This document shows, in pieces, positions 1 to 6,976 of a stretch of 12,383 nucleotides of DNA. This stretch comes from Actinomycetota bacterium. Lineage in GTDB: Bacteria; Actinomycetota; Actinomycetes; Actinomycetales; Cellulomonadaceae. How positions within the stretch are numbered: the stretch's first letter is position 1; the number at the start of each line of letters is the position of its first letter. A program made the translations under genes and the position numbers. Location: the NCBI GenBank assembly GCA_018898235.1, contig JAHIJU010000258.1, positions 1 through 12,383 of the forward strand. The letters are read 5' to 3'. Below the pieces are notes generated by a model. The model ran no database searches and was not told the origin of the DNA. It worked only from the letters and a program-made list of their open reading frames with translations.

Positions 1-519
1 CCCGGTGTTGAGCACCAGACCCGCGCGGGTCCGGATCGCGACCGCGAGACCGTCCGGGATCGAGTGGTTGACCGCCGCGAACTCCAGCCCGAACGGACCG
101 GCCGTGTGCTTGTCACCGGCCTTGACCCGCACCGTCTTCGGCACGATCTTGTGCTCGACGAGCTTGGCGGTGAGGAAGGCCAGCGTCAGCTCCGACCCGA
201 TCACCGGGATGTCCGGGCGGTCGCGCAGCAGGTACGGCACACCGCCGATGTGGTCCTCGTGCCCGTGGGTGAGCACGATGGCCTCGATGTCGTCCATCCG
301 GTCCCGGATCGACGCGAAGTCGGGGATGATCACGTCGATCCCCGGCTGGTGGTCCTCGGGGAACAGCACCCCGCAGTCGACGACGAGCAGGCGGCCGCCG
401 AACTCGAAGACGGTCATGTTGCGACCGATCTCCCCCAGCCCGCCCATCGGGGTGATCCGCAGAGCCCCCTTGCGCAGCGGCCTCGGGGCGGTCAGTCGTC
501 GTTCGTGAACGGTCTGCAT
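1..519 (-). CDS. rnj: Ribonuclease J, N-terminal part (truncated by window edge)
   Basis: RNase J is a cytoplasmic metallo-beta-lactamase/beta-CASP ribonuclease with 5'-3' exo- and endonuclease activity in RNA processing and decay. Translation from the ATG at 519 gives 173 residues that run off the window start; full-length family members are about 550-560 residues, so only the first third is seen. Visible signatures are GGLGEIGRN at 26-34, the VVDCG strand at 46-50, the zinc-binding HGHEDH motif at 85-90 followed by IGGVPYLLRD, and NHSIPD at 151-156, whose His152 is a further expected metal ligand. The start is supported by an AGGAG ribosome binding site about 6 nt upstream. It lies 67 nt downstream of prfC on the same strand, with a hairpin between them. 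In many actinobacteria this gene follows dapA, which is not the case here. Identification is secure. Confidence 0.95.
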   Translation of the reverse strand, partial: MQTVHERRLTAPRPLRKGALRITPMGGLGEIGRNMTVFEFGGRLLVVDCGVLFPEDHQPGIDVIIPDFASIRDRMDDIEAIVLTHGHEDHIGGVPYLLRDRPDIPVIGSELTLAFLTAKLVEHKIVPKTVRVKAGDKHTAGPFGLEFAAVNHSIPDGLAVAIRTRAGLVLNTG

Positions 520-546
520 GGGTCTCCTGTGTGAGATTCGTAGAGG

Positions 547-568
547 CCGAGGTCGAAGGCGACCTCGG
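547..568 (-). terminator. Hairpin downstream of prfC, likely terminator
   Basis: A perfect 9-bp inverted repeat (arms CCGAGGTCG and CGACCTCGG) encloses a 4-nt loop. On the minus strand it starts 18 nt after the prfC stop and ends about 27 nt before the RNase J start. There is no U-tract, which is common for actinobacterial terminators. It could instead be a 5'-UTR structure of the RNase J transcript; RNase J 5' ends are sometimes self-processed. Geometry and position are seen directly; the function is inferred. Confidence 0.55.
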
Positions 569-586
569 GTCGAGCAAGCGTGTGGG

Positions 587-2191
587 TCACTCGTCGCCGA
601 CGGGCAGCGTGCGCAGGTCGATGCCCGGGTGCTGCGTCTCGATGGTCCGCAGCCGCCAGACGTCGCGCACCAGCGCGAGCCGGGTGCCGTCCGTCCGGCG
701 CACCAGCTCGACACCCGAGGATGCGGCCAGCACGGTCGCGGCCTCCTCGGAGGCCAGCCGGGCCACGGTGAGGTCGAGCGCGTCGAGCGCCATCGGCACC
801 CGGAACTCGTGCTCCATCCGGAACGCCGCGACCTCGAACTGCAGGGGGCCGACCGCCGCCAGGATCGGGGTGCCGTCACCTCGGGAGTCGGACACCATCA
901 CCTGGACGACGCCCTCCTGCTCCAGCTGGGCGATGCCCCGGCGGAACTGCTTGGAGCGGCTCGGGTCGGTGCACCGGGCCAGGACGAAGTGCTCGGGGGC
1001 GAACGAGGGCAGCGGCGGGAACACCACCGGCGGGCCGGCGGGGTCGTACAACGTGTCCCCCACGTCCAGCGCACCGGCGTTGACCAGGCCGATCACGTCC
1101 CCGGGGTAGGCGACCTCGATGGACTCACGGGTGCGGCCGAACATCGACTGCGCGTACTTGGTCGCGAACGGGCGGCCGGTCTGGGCGTGCACCGCCGGCA
1201 TGCCGCGCTGGAACTGTCCCGAGCACACCCGGACGAACGCGACCCGGTCGCGGTGCTGCGGGTCCATCCCCGCCTGCACCTTGAACACGACGCCGCTGAA
1301 CGGTGCGTCCACCGGTCGCAGCTCCTTGGCCACGTCGCGGCGCGGACCGGGTCCGGGTGCCAGCGTCGCGAGCACCTCGAGCAGCTGGCGCACCCCGATG
1401 TTCGTCAGCGCCACCCCGAACAGCAGCGGGGAGGTGCGACCGGCGAGGAACGACTCGACATCGACCGACGGCAGCAGGCCCGCACCGTCCCGGGCCTCGA
1501 TGACCTGATCGGGCAGCCGGGCCGCCGCGGCCTCGAAGGTGAGGTGCTCCTCCTCGGCGAGGTGGGCACCGCCCGGTGCGCGTTTGGCGAACGTCACCGA
1601 ACCGTCGCGCAGGTCCAGCAGCCCGCGCAGGTCGCCGGACTCCCCGACCGGCCAGGTGACGGGCGTCACCTGCAGCTCGAGCAACCGCTCGATGTCGTCG
1701 CACAGCTCCAGGACAGCCTTGCCGGGCCGGTCCCACTTGTTGACGAAGGTGATCACCGGGACGCCGCGGCGGCGGCACACCTCGTAGAGCTTGCGGGTCT
1801 GCGGTTCGATGCCCTTGGCCGCGTCGAGCAGCATCACGGCGGCGTCCACGGCAGTGAGCACCCGGTAGGTGTCCTCGGAGAAGTCCGCGTGACCGGGGGT
1901 GTCCAGCAGGTTCACGACGACGCCGCCGTACGTGAGCTGGAGCACCGCCGAGGTGATCGAGATGCCGCGGCTCTGCTCCATCTCCTGCCAGTCCGACACG
2001 ACGCCCGCACGGCCGTGCTTGCCGTGCACGGCCCCGGCCTCGGTGATGGCGTGGGCGTGCAGCGCCAGGGCCTCGGTCAGGGTCGACTTGCCCGCATCGG
2101 GGTGCGAGATGATCGCGACACTGCGCCGCGGGGCCACCGAGGTCCCCGACCGGTCCACCAGCGGCGGCAGCGCCGTCTGCGCGTCCAGCAC
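587..2191 (-). CDS. prfC: Peptide chain release factor 3 (translational GTPase)
   Basis: RF3 is a GTPase that recycles RF1/RF2 from the ribosome after peptide release. The 534-residue product matches the family length (E. coli about 529). G-domain motifs are in order: G1 SHPDAGKST at 29-37, G2 RGISIT at 75-80, G3 DTPGH at 97-101 and G4 NKWD at 151-154 (followed by RPG). The segment SDWQEMEQSRGISIT at 66-80 distinguishes RF3 from EF-G. Domain II (GVVFKVQAGMDPQHRDRVAF) and the RF3-specific C-terminal segment (GPLQFEVAAFRMEHEF) are intact. The start is GTG at 2191, with AGGTGAG about 5 nt upstream. Flanking hairpins of matching geometry suggest a monocistronic transcript. No lesions are seen. 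A long open frame antisense to it is a codon-bias shadow. Confidence 0.96.
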   Translation of the reverse strand: MLDAQTALPPLVDRSGTSVAPRRSVAIISHPDAGKSTLTEALALHAHAITEAGAVHGKHGRAGVVSDWQEMEQSRGISITSAVLQLTYGGVVVNLLDTPGHADFSEDTYRVLTAVDAAVMLLDAAKGIEPQTRKLYEVCRRRGVPVITFVNKWDRPGKAVLELCDDIERLLELQVTPVTWPVGESGDLRGLLDLRDGSVTFAKRAPGGAHLAEEEHLTFEAAAARLPDQVIEARDGAGLLPSVDVESFLAGRTSPLLFGVALTNIGVRQLLEVLATLAPGPGPRRDVAKELRPVDAPFSGVVFKVQAGMDPQHRDRVAFVRVCSGQFQRGMPAVHAQTGRPFATKYAQSMFGRTRESIEVAYPGDVIGLVNAGALDVGDTLYDPAGPPVVFPPLPSFAPEHFVLARCTDPSRSKQFRRGIAQLEQEGVVQVMVSDSRGDGTPILAAVGPLQFEVAAFRMEHEFRVPMALDALDLTVARLASEEAATVLAASSGVELVRRTDGTRLALVRDVWRLRTIETQHPGIDLRTLPVGDE

Positions 2192-2245
2192 CTGCTCACC
2201 TGCCGTCGAATCGCATGCCAGGGCGGCGGTCCATCCACCACGCCA

Positions 2246-2267
2246 TGGCTCACCTTACGGTGAGCCA
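2246..2267 (-). terminator. Hairpin between glycosyltransferase and prfC
   Basis: A perfect 9-bp inverted repeat (TGGCTCACC / GGTGAGCCA) has the 4-nt loop TTAC on the plus strand. On minus it begins 38 nt after the glycosyltransferase stop and ends 54 nt before the prfC start. It best fits a rho-independent-like terminator without a U-tract for the upstream gene. A dimeric-repressor operator or a 5'-UTR element of prfC are alternatives, since the repeat sits in the prfC leader. Confidence 0.5.
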
Positions 2268-2305
2268 CCGACTCCCCCACGATCCGGGTCCGCCGGCGGC
2301 GGCGC

Positions 2306-3364
2306 TCAGTTGAACCCGACGACCCGCTGCGCCGCGCGGTAGGAGACCATCGAGACGCTTCTGCCCATCCGCCCGGGCAGGTTCGCCAGGTGGCCGACGT
2401 GGGTGTATCTGACCTGGCGGTAGAGCCACGGATCCTCCGTGCGCAGCTCGGCCCACAGCGCCGCCCGATCGGCCAGGGCCTCGGGTGTCCCGCGCCGGAC
2501 GAGCATGATCGACGACACCGCGCAGATGATCTCGGCGTAGTGGACGAGGTAGCGGTGCAGGGCCGGTTCGACCTCGCGCACCTCCTGCAGATGCGCGAGC
2601 ATCAGCCGGTTCACCCGCAGCTGCTGGTCCAGCCGCCGGAGCATCACGGCCTCGTGCACCGACTGGTCGGACCGGCCGATGAAGTACCGGTACAGGTCGA
2701 CGTCGAGGTAGTAGAGCGAGTGCACCTGGGCGAGCGGGACGAACGCGTACAGGTTGTCGACGTAGAACGTGTGCTCCGGCAGCCGGAGCCCGCTGCCACG
2801 CAGCACCGCCGTGCGGTAGACCAGCGCGTGCATCAGCAGGTACTGGCCGGTGCGGAAACGGCCGGTGGCCGCCCAGCCGAACACCCGCCCGGTCGGCAGG
2901 ACGCTGGTGTAGCGCACCGCCCGCTTGCTCCGCCGACCGGCCTTCTCGTAGACGAAGTTGGCGATGAGCAGATCGACGGCCGCGCCGTCCTCGACGAGCC
3001 GGCGGAGCGTGGCCAGCATCTCGACCAGCGCCTCCTGGTCGAGCCAGTCGTCGGAGTCGACCACCTTGAGGTACAGCCCGCGGGCAGCGGCCAGACCCGT
3101 CGTGATCGCGCCGCCGTGGCCGCCGTTGGGTTGGCTCAGCACGCGGACGGTGCCGGGGTGACGGTCCGCGTACCGACCGGCCAGCGCCGCCGTGCCGTCG
3201 GTGGACCCGTCGTCCACCACGATGACCTCGATCTGCTCCGTGACGCCGAGCAGCGAGTCCAGGCAGCGGGCGAGGTAGGCCTCGGAGTTGTATGCCGGGA
3301 CCACGATGCTCAGCAGTGGTACGCCGCGCGTCACGGTCACGGCGCGCTCGTCGCGGGCCGTCAT
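2306..3364 (-). CDS. Family 2 glycosyltransferase (GT-A fold)
   Basis: A 352-residue inverting glycosyltransferase that should transfer a sugar from a nucleotide donor, probably to a cell-surface polysaccharide or teichoic-acid-like acceptor on the cytoplasmic face; the acceptor cannot be read from sequence. The N-terminal GT-A domain shows SIVVPAYN at 19-26, VIVVDDGSTDGT at 47-58, the NGGHGGA loop at 80-86, and the metal-binding DSDD at 103-106. EHTFYVDNLY at 197-206 occupies the usual acceptor/catalytic-base region. The C-terminal 130 residues are helical, with no convincing transmembrane segment. I chose the ATG at 3364 because the GT-A fold starts about 17 residues later; the frame is open further upstream to 3508, but that stretch is Arg/Pro-rich and looks non-coding. 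No good ribosome binding site precedes this ATG. A short ORF ends in an ATGA overlap with it, so coupling is possible; GTG at 3340 is an alternative start. Confidence 0.85.
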   Translation of the reverse strand: MTARDERAVTVTRGVPLLSIVVPAYNSEAYLARCLDSLLGVTEQIEVIVVDDGSTDGTAALAGRYADRHPGTVRVLSQPNGGHGGAITTGLAAARGLYLKVVDSDDWLDQEALVEMLATLRRLVEDGAAVDLLIANFVYEKAGRRSKRAVRYTSVLPTGRVFGWAATGRFRTGQYLLMHALVYRTAVLRGSGLRLPEHTFYVDNLYAFVPLAQVHSLYYLDVDLYRYFIGRSDQSVHEAVMLRRLDQQLRVNRLMLAHLQEVREVEPALHRYLVHYAEIICAVSSIMLVRRGTPEALADRAALWAELRTEDPWLYRQVRYTHVGHLANLPGRMGRSVSMVSYRAAQRVVGFN

Positions 3365-3426
3365 GCGGCGCGACGGTCGATGGTCGTCGGGGCGGGGTCG
3401 GTGACGGTCTCGCCGGTTCGGGCCAT
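3361..3426 (-). CDS. Possible 21-residue leader ORF coupled to the glycosyltransferase
   Basis: This short reading frame starts at the ATG at 3426, has GGAG 8 nt upstream, and stops with a TGA that shares an ATGA overlap with the glycosyltransferase start. The peptide begins MARTGETVTD and is rich in G/C-ending codons. Because the glycosyltransferase lacks its own visible Shine-Dalgarno sequence, translational coupling would explain its initiation. There is no recognisable domain, and chance occurrence in GC-rich DNA is quite possible. Confidence 0.25.
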   Translation of the reverse strand: MARTGETVTDPAPTTIDRRAA

Positions 3427-3821
3427 CCCTGCATCTCCATGAACAGTGAGTCGGTCGCCATCGTGCAGGAGCCCGGCACCATCGCCGCAGCGAGGGTGAT
3501 GATGGCACACCAAGACGTGCACCAGGTGACGTCCGGGCGGACGGGCCTCAGTCCGTCGCGGCCACCGCAGCAGGCCGCGCGACCTGGACCACGTACGGCG
3601 GTGCGCCGCGTCGGACGTACCGGCCACGCCCGGCTCCGAACCGTTCGGCGTGGACGCGGCCGCCGAGCTGTCCCTCGGTGCGGTCGTCGGACATGAGCCG
3701 GGTGGCGGCACCGGTGTCGCGGGTGGTCTGCAGCACGGCCGTGTCGAGGGCTCGCGCCGTCCTGATCCGTGCAGCGCAGCGAGCTCTCGCGCGCGAGCAG
3801 CGGCTCCGACGGCCGCACGGG
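3427..3821. other. Gene-poor spacer between permease and glycosyltransferase
   Basis: About 400 bases separate the permease stop from the leader/glycosyltransferase start. The stretch around 3430-3530 is less GC-rich than its surroundings and carries no convincing ORF, so it is the likeliest place for a glycosyltransferase promoter, but I could not find a clear -35/-10 pair. A 12-bp palindrome at 3786-3797 just below the permease is too short to call a terminator. The only candidate gene is the small orphan ORF listed separately. Confidence 0.5.
3548..3736 (-). CDS. Small orphan ORF, unknown
   Basis: A frame of 62 codons from the GTG at 3736, or 48 codons from the internal ATG at 3694. I do not recognise the product. 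About 85 percent of codons end in G or C, similar to real genes nearby, and the composition (GRVHAERFGAGRGRYVRRG, then PPYVVQVARP) looks more protein-like than a random GC-rich shadow. Neither start has a ribosome binding site, and the frame stays open upstream into the permease end without an earlier start. It may therefore be the tail of a decayed gene rather than a functional small protein. It lies 85 nt downstream of the permease on the same strand. Confidence 0.3.
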   Translation of the reverse strand: MLQTTRDTGAATRLMSDDRTEGQLGGRVHAERFGAGRGRYVRRGAPPYVVQVARPAAVAATD

Positions 3822-5741
3822 TCAGCCCTCCATCCGCCGCAGCACCCGGTGGTAGGCGACCAGCTGAGCGAGGAGGAAGACCACGAGCAGGGAGCCTCCG
3901 GCGATTGCCGTCACCGGCACGTCCACCGTCGGAGCAATGTCGAACCCGGTGGTCTCGACGATCATCGAGACCTTCCACCACGCGATAGCGGTGATCGCGA
4001 GGATCTCGACGAGCGAGACGACGAGCAGGAGGGCCACTTCGAGGGCGTATTGCCTGGACAGGTCGGCGCGCGTGAAGCCGATCGAGTGGAGCCTTCCGCG
4101 CGATCGTTCGGTGACGGCCGAGTAGGAGCGGATGCCGAGGACCGTGGCGACCGCGGCCAGCAGGCACGGCAGGACGAAGATCATCGCCAGTGCCTGACGC
4201 TGGCCCGCAGACACGCCGTCCAGTCCCTCCTGGACCCAGGCGACGCGGCCGGCCACGTGCGCCGAGGCGAGCCCGTGCGCGTCAAGCGCCTCCCGCACCG
4301 CGGTGGGTGCGGCGGAGGAGAACCCGCGAATCTGGGCGTCTGATGTGAGCACGTCGGCGTTGGTGGCGTAGTCCACGACGAGGTCGGCCGAGATGTACCG
4401 GTTCTTGTCGACCTGAGCAGCGACGTGGTAGATGCGCTCCGACCCGTCGGGAAGCATGACCGTGACCTGGTCGCCGACGGCGAACCGGTCGCTCGCCGTC
4501 GCGGCGACCGCCCCGCTCACCTCGTCCGCGCTGCCGACGAGCATGCTCATGTCGATCTGCGAGGGCAGCGCTCCCAGGTCGGTCGCCAGCACCTGGGGTG
4601 GGTTGCTCGCGTACGGGTCGTCGGCGAGGACGACGTCCGAGACCATGGCGTAGGGGACGAGCCCGTCGCCGCCGATCTCATGGCGCGCGGCGGTCAGCGC
4701 CTCGGGATCCGGCACACCCGAGTCGAACGTGACGACGGTCGTCGCACGCAGGGGTTCGTAGAGCTCGACCATGGACGTCTGTCGTCCGGTCGCCATGACC
4801 ATGGCGAACGGGACGAGCAGCCCGATGACCAGGACGATCGACTGGGTGGCACCGAGAGCCCGGCCTGTGCCGGCGGCGACGTTCCGGCAGGCGACGAGCA
4901 GGCGTGGCCGTCGGGCGACACTCAGGCCGGCGCCGACGGCTGCCGTGATCCCTCGGGCGACGAGGTCCCCGCTGGCGGTCACTGCGACTGCCACCACGGG
5001 GATCGCGAGCATGATCGACACGTCGAGCGGGACGGCGGAGTCGGGGGTGAGGAGCAACGCGATCCCCACCGCCAGGAGCACACCCGACCAGATCCGCCGC
5101 CGCCGGAAGCGCCGCCGATCCGCACGGCTGCGGTCCTGGTCGTCGAGTACTCGGGTCCCCGCGATCCGGATCACCGGACGCAGACCGCCCAGCACCCCGA
5201 TGGCGACCGTCACCGCGAACGCGAGCATGTACGCCGAGAACGGGAGCCCGCCGGCCAACGCGCGCGGGGCGAGCCCCGTACTCCGTTCGATCGCGAGGTA
5301 GCCGTACGAGGCGGGTACCCCGAGCGCGACCCCGATGAGCGCCCCACCGAGCACCGTCGCCAGCAGCTCACCGGCAGTCAGCCGGAGCATCCCGGGCCGC
5401 GTCATCCCCACAAGGCTCAACCGCGAGAGCTCGGGAACCCGAGGTTCCAAGGCGAAGGCTGCCGTGGATCCGACGAAGACGACCGACGCCAGGCCGCCGA
5501 GCACCAACGCGATGACGTTGAAGCTCGTCATCAGCTCGAGCGCGGAGTTCCACCGGGCGACCTCGTCCGGGACTCCGGACCGGCGTGCCGAGCCGGCCGC
5601 GAGCAGCAGCGAGCTGAACGAGCAGGACAGCACGAGCGAAGCGAGCGCCGCGGCGATCACCACACCGACGTACGCCGCGCGGTGGGTGCGGAAGAGGCCG
5701 GTGCGCACCGCGCGCATCGAGACCTCGGCGCTCGCGGTCAC
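3822..5741 (-). CDS. BceB-like ABC transporter permease (FtsX fold, 10 TM)
   Basis: The membrane subunit of an ABC3-type transporter, 639 residues. Hydrophobic segments lie near 24-49, 73-97, 123-147, 168-189, 217-232, 240-258, 298-317, 518-538, 568-588 and 608-630. A soluble loop of about 200 residues (318-517) lies between segments 7 and 8. Ten TMs with a large loop between TM7 and TM8 is the BceB/VraG layout of antimicrobial-peptide detoxification and sensing transporters, rather than the 4-TM MacB or LolC layout. FtsX-type cytoplasmic signatures follow TM2 (SRLSLVGMTR, 106-115) and TM8 (RLHSIGFTR, 550-558). The start is GTG at 5741, in a GTGA overlap with the ATPase stop, indicating translational coupling. 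No bceRS-type two-component genes are adjacent. The substrate is unknown; the Bce assignment is inferred from topology and partner. Confidence 0.85.
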   Translation of the reverse strand: MTASAEVSMRAVRTGLFRTHRAAYVGVVIAAALASLVLSCSFSSLLLAAGSARRSGVPDEVARWNSALELMTSFNVIALVLGGLASVVFVGSTAAFALEPRVPELSRLSLVGMTRPGMLRLTAGELLATVLGGALIGVALGVPASYGYLAIERSTGLAPRALAGGLPFSAYMLAFAVTVAIGVLGGLRPVIRIAGTRVLDDQDRSRADRRRFRRRRIWSGVLLAVGIALLLTPDSAVPLDVSIMLAIPVVAVAVTASGDLVARGITAAVGAGLSVARRPRLLVACRNVAAGTGRALGATQSIVLVIGLLVPFAMVMATGRQTSMVELYEPLRATTVVTFDSGVPDPEALTAARHEIGGDGLVPYAMVSDVVLADDPYASNPPQVLATDLGALPSQIDMSMLVGSADEVSGAVAATASDRFAVGDQVTVMLPDGSERIYHVAAQVDKNRYISADLVVDYATNADVLTSDAQIRGFSSAAPTAVREALDAHGLASAHVAGRVAWVQEGLDGVSAGQRQALAMIFVLPCLLAAVATVLGIRSYSAVTERSRGRLHSIGFTRADLSRQYALEVALLLVVSLVEILAITAIAWWKVSMIVETTGFDIAPTVDVPVTAIAGGSLLVVFLLAQLVAYHRVLRRMEG

Positions 5742-6514
5742 GGCGCCGACTGCGACATCACGGAGAACAGCTCGTCGGCGGTGGGAGCGTCCAGCTCGAC
5801 CATGACCCGACCGTCCGCGAGGACGAGGACCCGGTCGCCGTGCGCGGCAGCGTCAAGGTCGTGGGTCACCATGAGGACCGAGGTGCCCTGACGCGTGAGC
5901 TGGCTGAACAGATCCAGCACGACCCGCGAGTTGACGCTGTCGAGGGCGCCGGTCGGCTCATCCGCGAACAGCACCGCGGGGCGCTGCGCCAGTGCGCGGG
6001 CGATCGCGACTCGCTGCTGCTCCCCGCCCGAGAGCGTGCTCGCCGTCTGCCCGGCGCTGTCCGCCATCCCTGTGACGGCCAGGGCCTCGTCGACGCGGTG
6101 GCCCACATCTGCGCTCCTCGCGAGCAGCAACGGGAGCGCGATGTTCTCACGCGCTGTGAGCGACTCCACGAGGTTGTAGTCCTGGAACACGAACCCGAGG
6201 CGTTGACGCCGGAAGCGGGCGAGATCGTCCTGGCTCGCCCCCAGCACATCGACCCCGTCGACAACGACCGACCCGGAGTCGCACCCGAGGAGTCCCGAGG
6301 CGCACTTCAACAGCGTCGACTTGCCCGAACCTGACCTGCCCATGACCGACACCCACGTCCCGGCGGGCACCGTGAACGACACGTCCCGCAGCACCTTCTT
6401 CGGCCCGCCGGCCGTGGCGAAGGTCTTGGTCAGACCGTTGACCGACAGCACCGCTGCGGCCTCGCCCGCGGCTGTCGGGCCGGGTGGGGCGGTTCGGTCG
6501 TGGGAGCCGGTCAT
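5738..6514 (-). CDS. BceA-like ABC transporter ATP-binding protein
   Basis: The cytoplasmic ATPase that powers the adjoining permease, 258 residues with a complete nucleotide-binding domain. It has Walker A GRSGSGKST at 59-67, Q-loop Gln111 within FVFQDYNLV, signature LSGGEQQRVAIARAL at 161-175, Walker B VLFADE at 181-186, the D-loop region TGALD, and H-loop His218 in MVTHD. The stretch FQDYNLVESLTARENIALPL resembles BceA/MacB/LolD-group ATPases that pair with FtsX-fold permeases. A Pro/Ala-rich tail of about 20 residues precedes the domain. The start is ATG at 6514, with AAGGCGAGA about 8 nt upstream; that site lies inside the upstream IS21-like remnant, whose TGA overlaps this ATG. The ATPase stop in turn overlaps the permease start, so the order remnant-ATPase-permease is a chain of coupled overlaps. 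Confidence 0.93.
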   Translation of the reverse strand: MTGSHDRTAPPGPTAAGEAAAVLSVNGLTKTFATAGGPKKVLRDVSFTVPAGTWVSVMGRSGSGKSTLLKCASGLLGCDSGSVVVDGVDVLGASQDDLARFRRQRLGFVFQDYNLVESLTARENIALPLLLARSADVGHRVDEALAVTGMADSAGQTASTLSGGEQQRVAIARALAQRPAVLFADEPTGALDSVNSRVVLDLFSQLTRQGTSVLMVTHDLDAAAHGDRVLVLADGRVMVELDAPTADELFSVMSQSAP

Positions 6515-6681
6515 CTGCTCATCTCGCCTTCACCGACACCGCGGGCTCGAGAGCGGCCCGCAGCTCGCAACGCCGTCCGCACCGGGTTGCGCGCCAGCGC
6601 CAGCCGACACGCTGTCTCCTTGATCGGGACCCCCCTGCAGTGCAGCCGGTGAATCTGGGCCCAGCTCTGCAGTGCGATCAC
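6511..6681 (-). pseudogene. IS21-type transposase (IstA) N-terminal remnant
   Basis: From a GTG at 6681, preceded by GGGAGG 8 nt upstream, the frame encodes 56 residues. The first 40 match the helix-turn-helix at the start of IS21-family IstA transposases: a W-x-x-I-x-x-L-H stretch (SWAQIHRLH), then GVPIKETACRLALARNPVRTAL, against the usual GxxIKxIARxLGxxRNTVRxAL. The homology then ends in about 15 unrelated residues and a stop, whereas IstA normally has 400-500 residues with a DDE core. One or two residues are also missing after the LH motif. The stop overlaps the ATPase start (ATGA). It is either dead remnant or a domesticated small DNA-binding leader; family comparison is from memory. Confidence 0.6.
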
Positions 6682-6726
6682 CGCTCCAGCCTCCCGGAGG
6701 GGTTCAGTCCCGATCCGTCGCCAGAG

Positions 6727-6779
6727 GGTGAGTTTCACCACATCGTCGACACCACGACGTCGTCGACGAGATGTCGTGG
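6727..6779. repeat. Cluster of inverted repeats, possible IS21 end or operator
   Basis: Several inverted repeats are packed within 53 bp. GGTGA-GTT-TCACC spans 6727-6739. CATCGTCGAC (6741-6750) pairs imperfectly with GTCGACGAGATG (6762-6773). CCACGAC (6752-6758) pairs with GTCGTGG (6773-6779) around the palindrome CGTCGACG. On the minus strand a TGTCGACGA start at 6751 would lie 70 nt before the IstA-like GTG, a plausible place for an IS21 left end, which normally begins with TG. A repressor operator for the ABC operon is the alternative. Confidence 0.35.
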
Positions 6780-6976
6780 ACGCGGGCTCCACTCCCCGGG
6801 GCCTGCCAGGCGCAGACATCACCTCTCCGGCAGGCGTGAGCCGGGTCTCGACCCAAGAAGCGCGACACCACACAAGGCGAGGAACCTTGGGCCCAAGAGC
6901 TGCGTCTCTGATCGTGGCGTGGCGCCGGGACCGGCGCGACGCCTCAAGGCTTCGTAGGCCGTTCTGTCGTCGCCGC

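Noticed and set aside
518..2263. Long plus-strand open frame antisense to prfC
   Set aside because: Its product is His/Arg/Gly/Gln-rich low-complexity sequence with no domain, and it mirrors the intact prfC; this is a typical codon-bias shadow in GC-rich DNA.
3365..3508. N-terminal extension of the glycosyltransferase to 3508
   Set aside because: The added 48 residues are Arg/Pro/Trp-rich and lie before the normal GT-A start; the ATG at 3364 fits the family better.
4425..5891. Long plus-strand open frame antisense to the ABC permease
   Set aside because: Low-complexity Arg/Asp/His-rich translation opposite a gene with clear topology and coupling; not a real protein.
6886..6897. 12-bp palindrome CTTGGGCCCAAG
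   Set aside because: Several perfect 12-bp palindromes are expected by chance in a window of this size and composition; no loop, so not a terminator.
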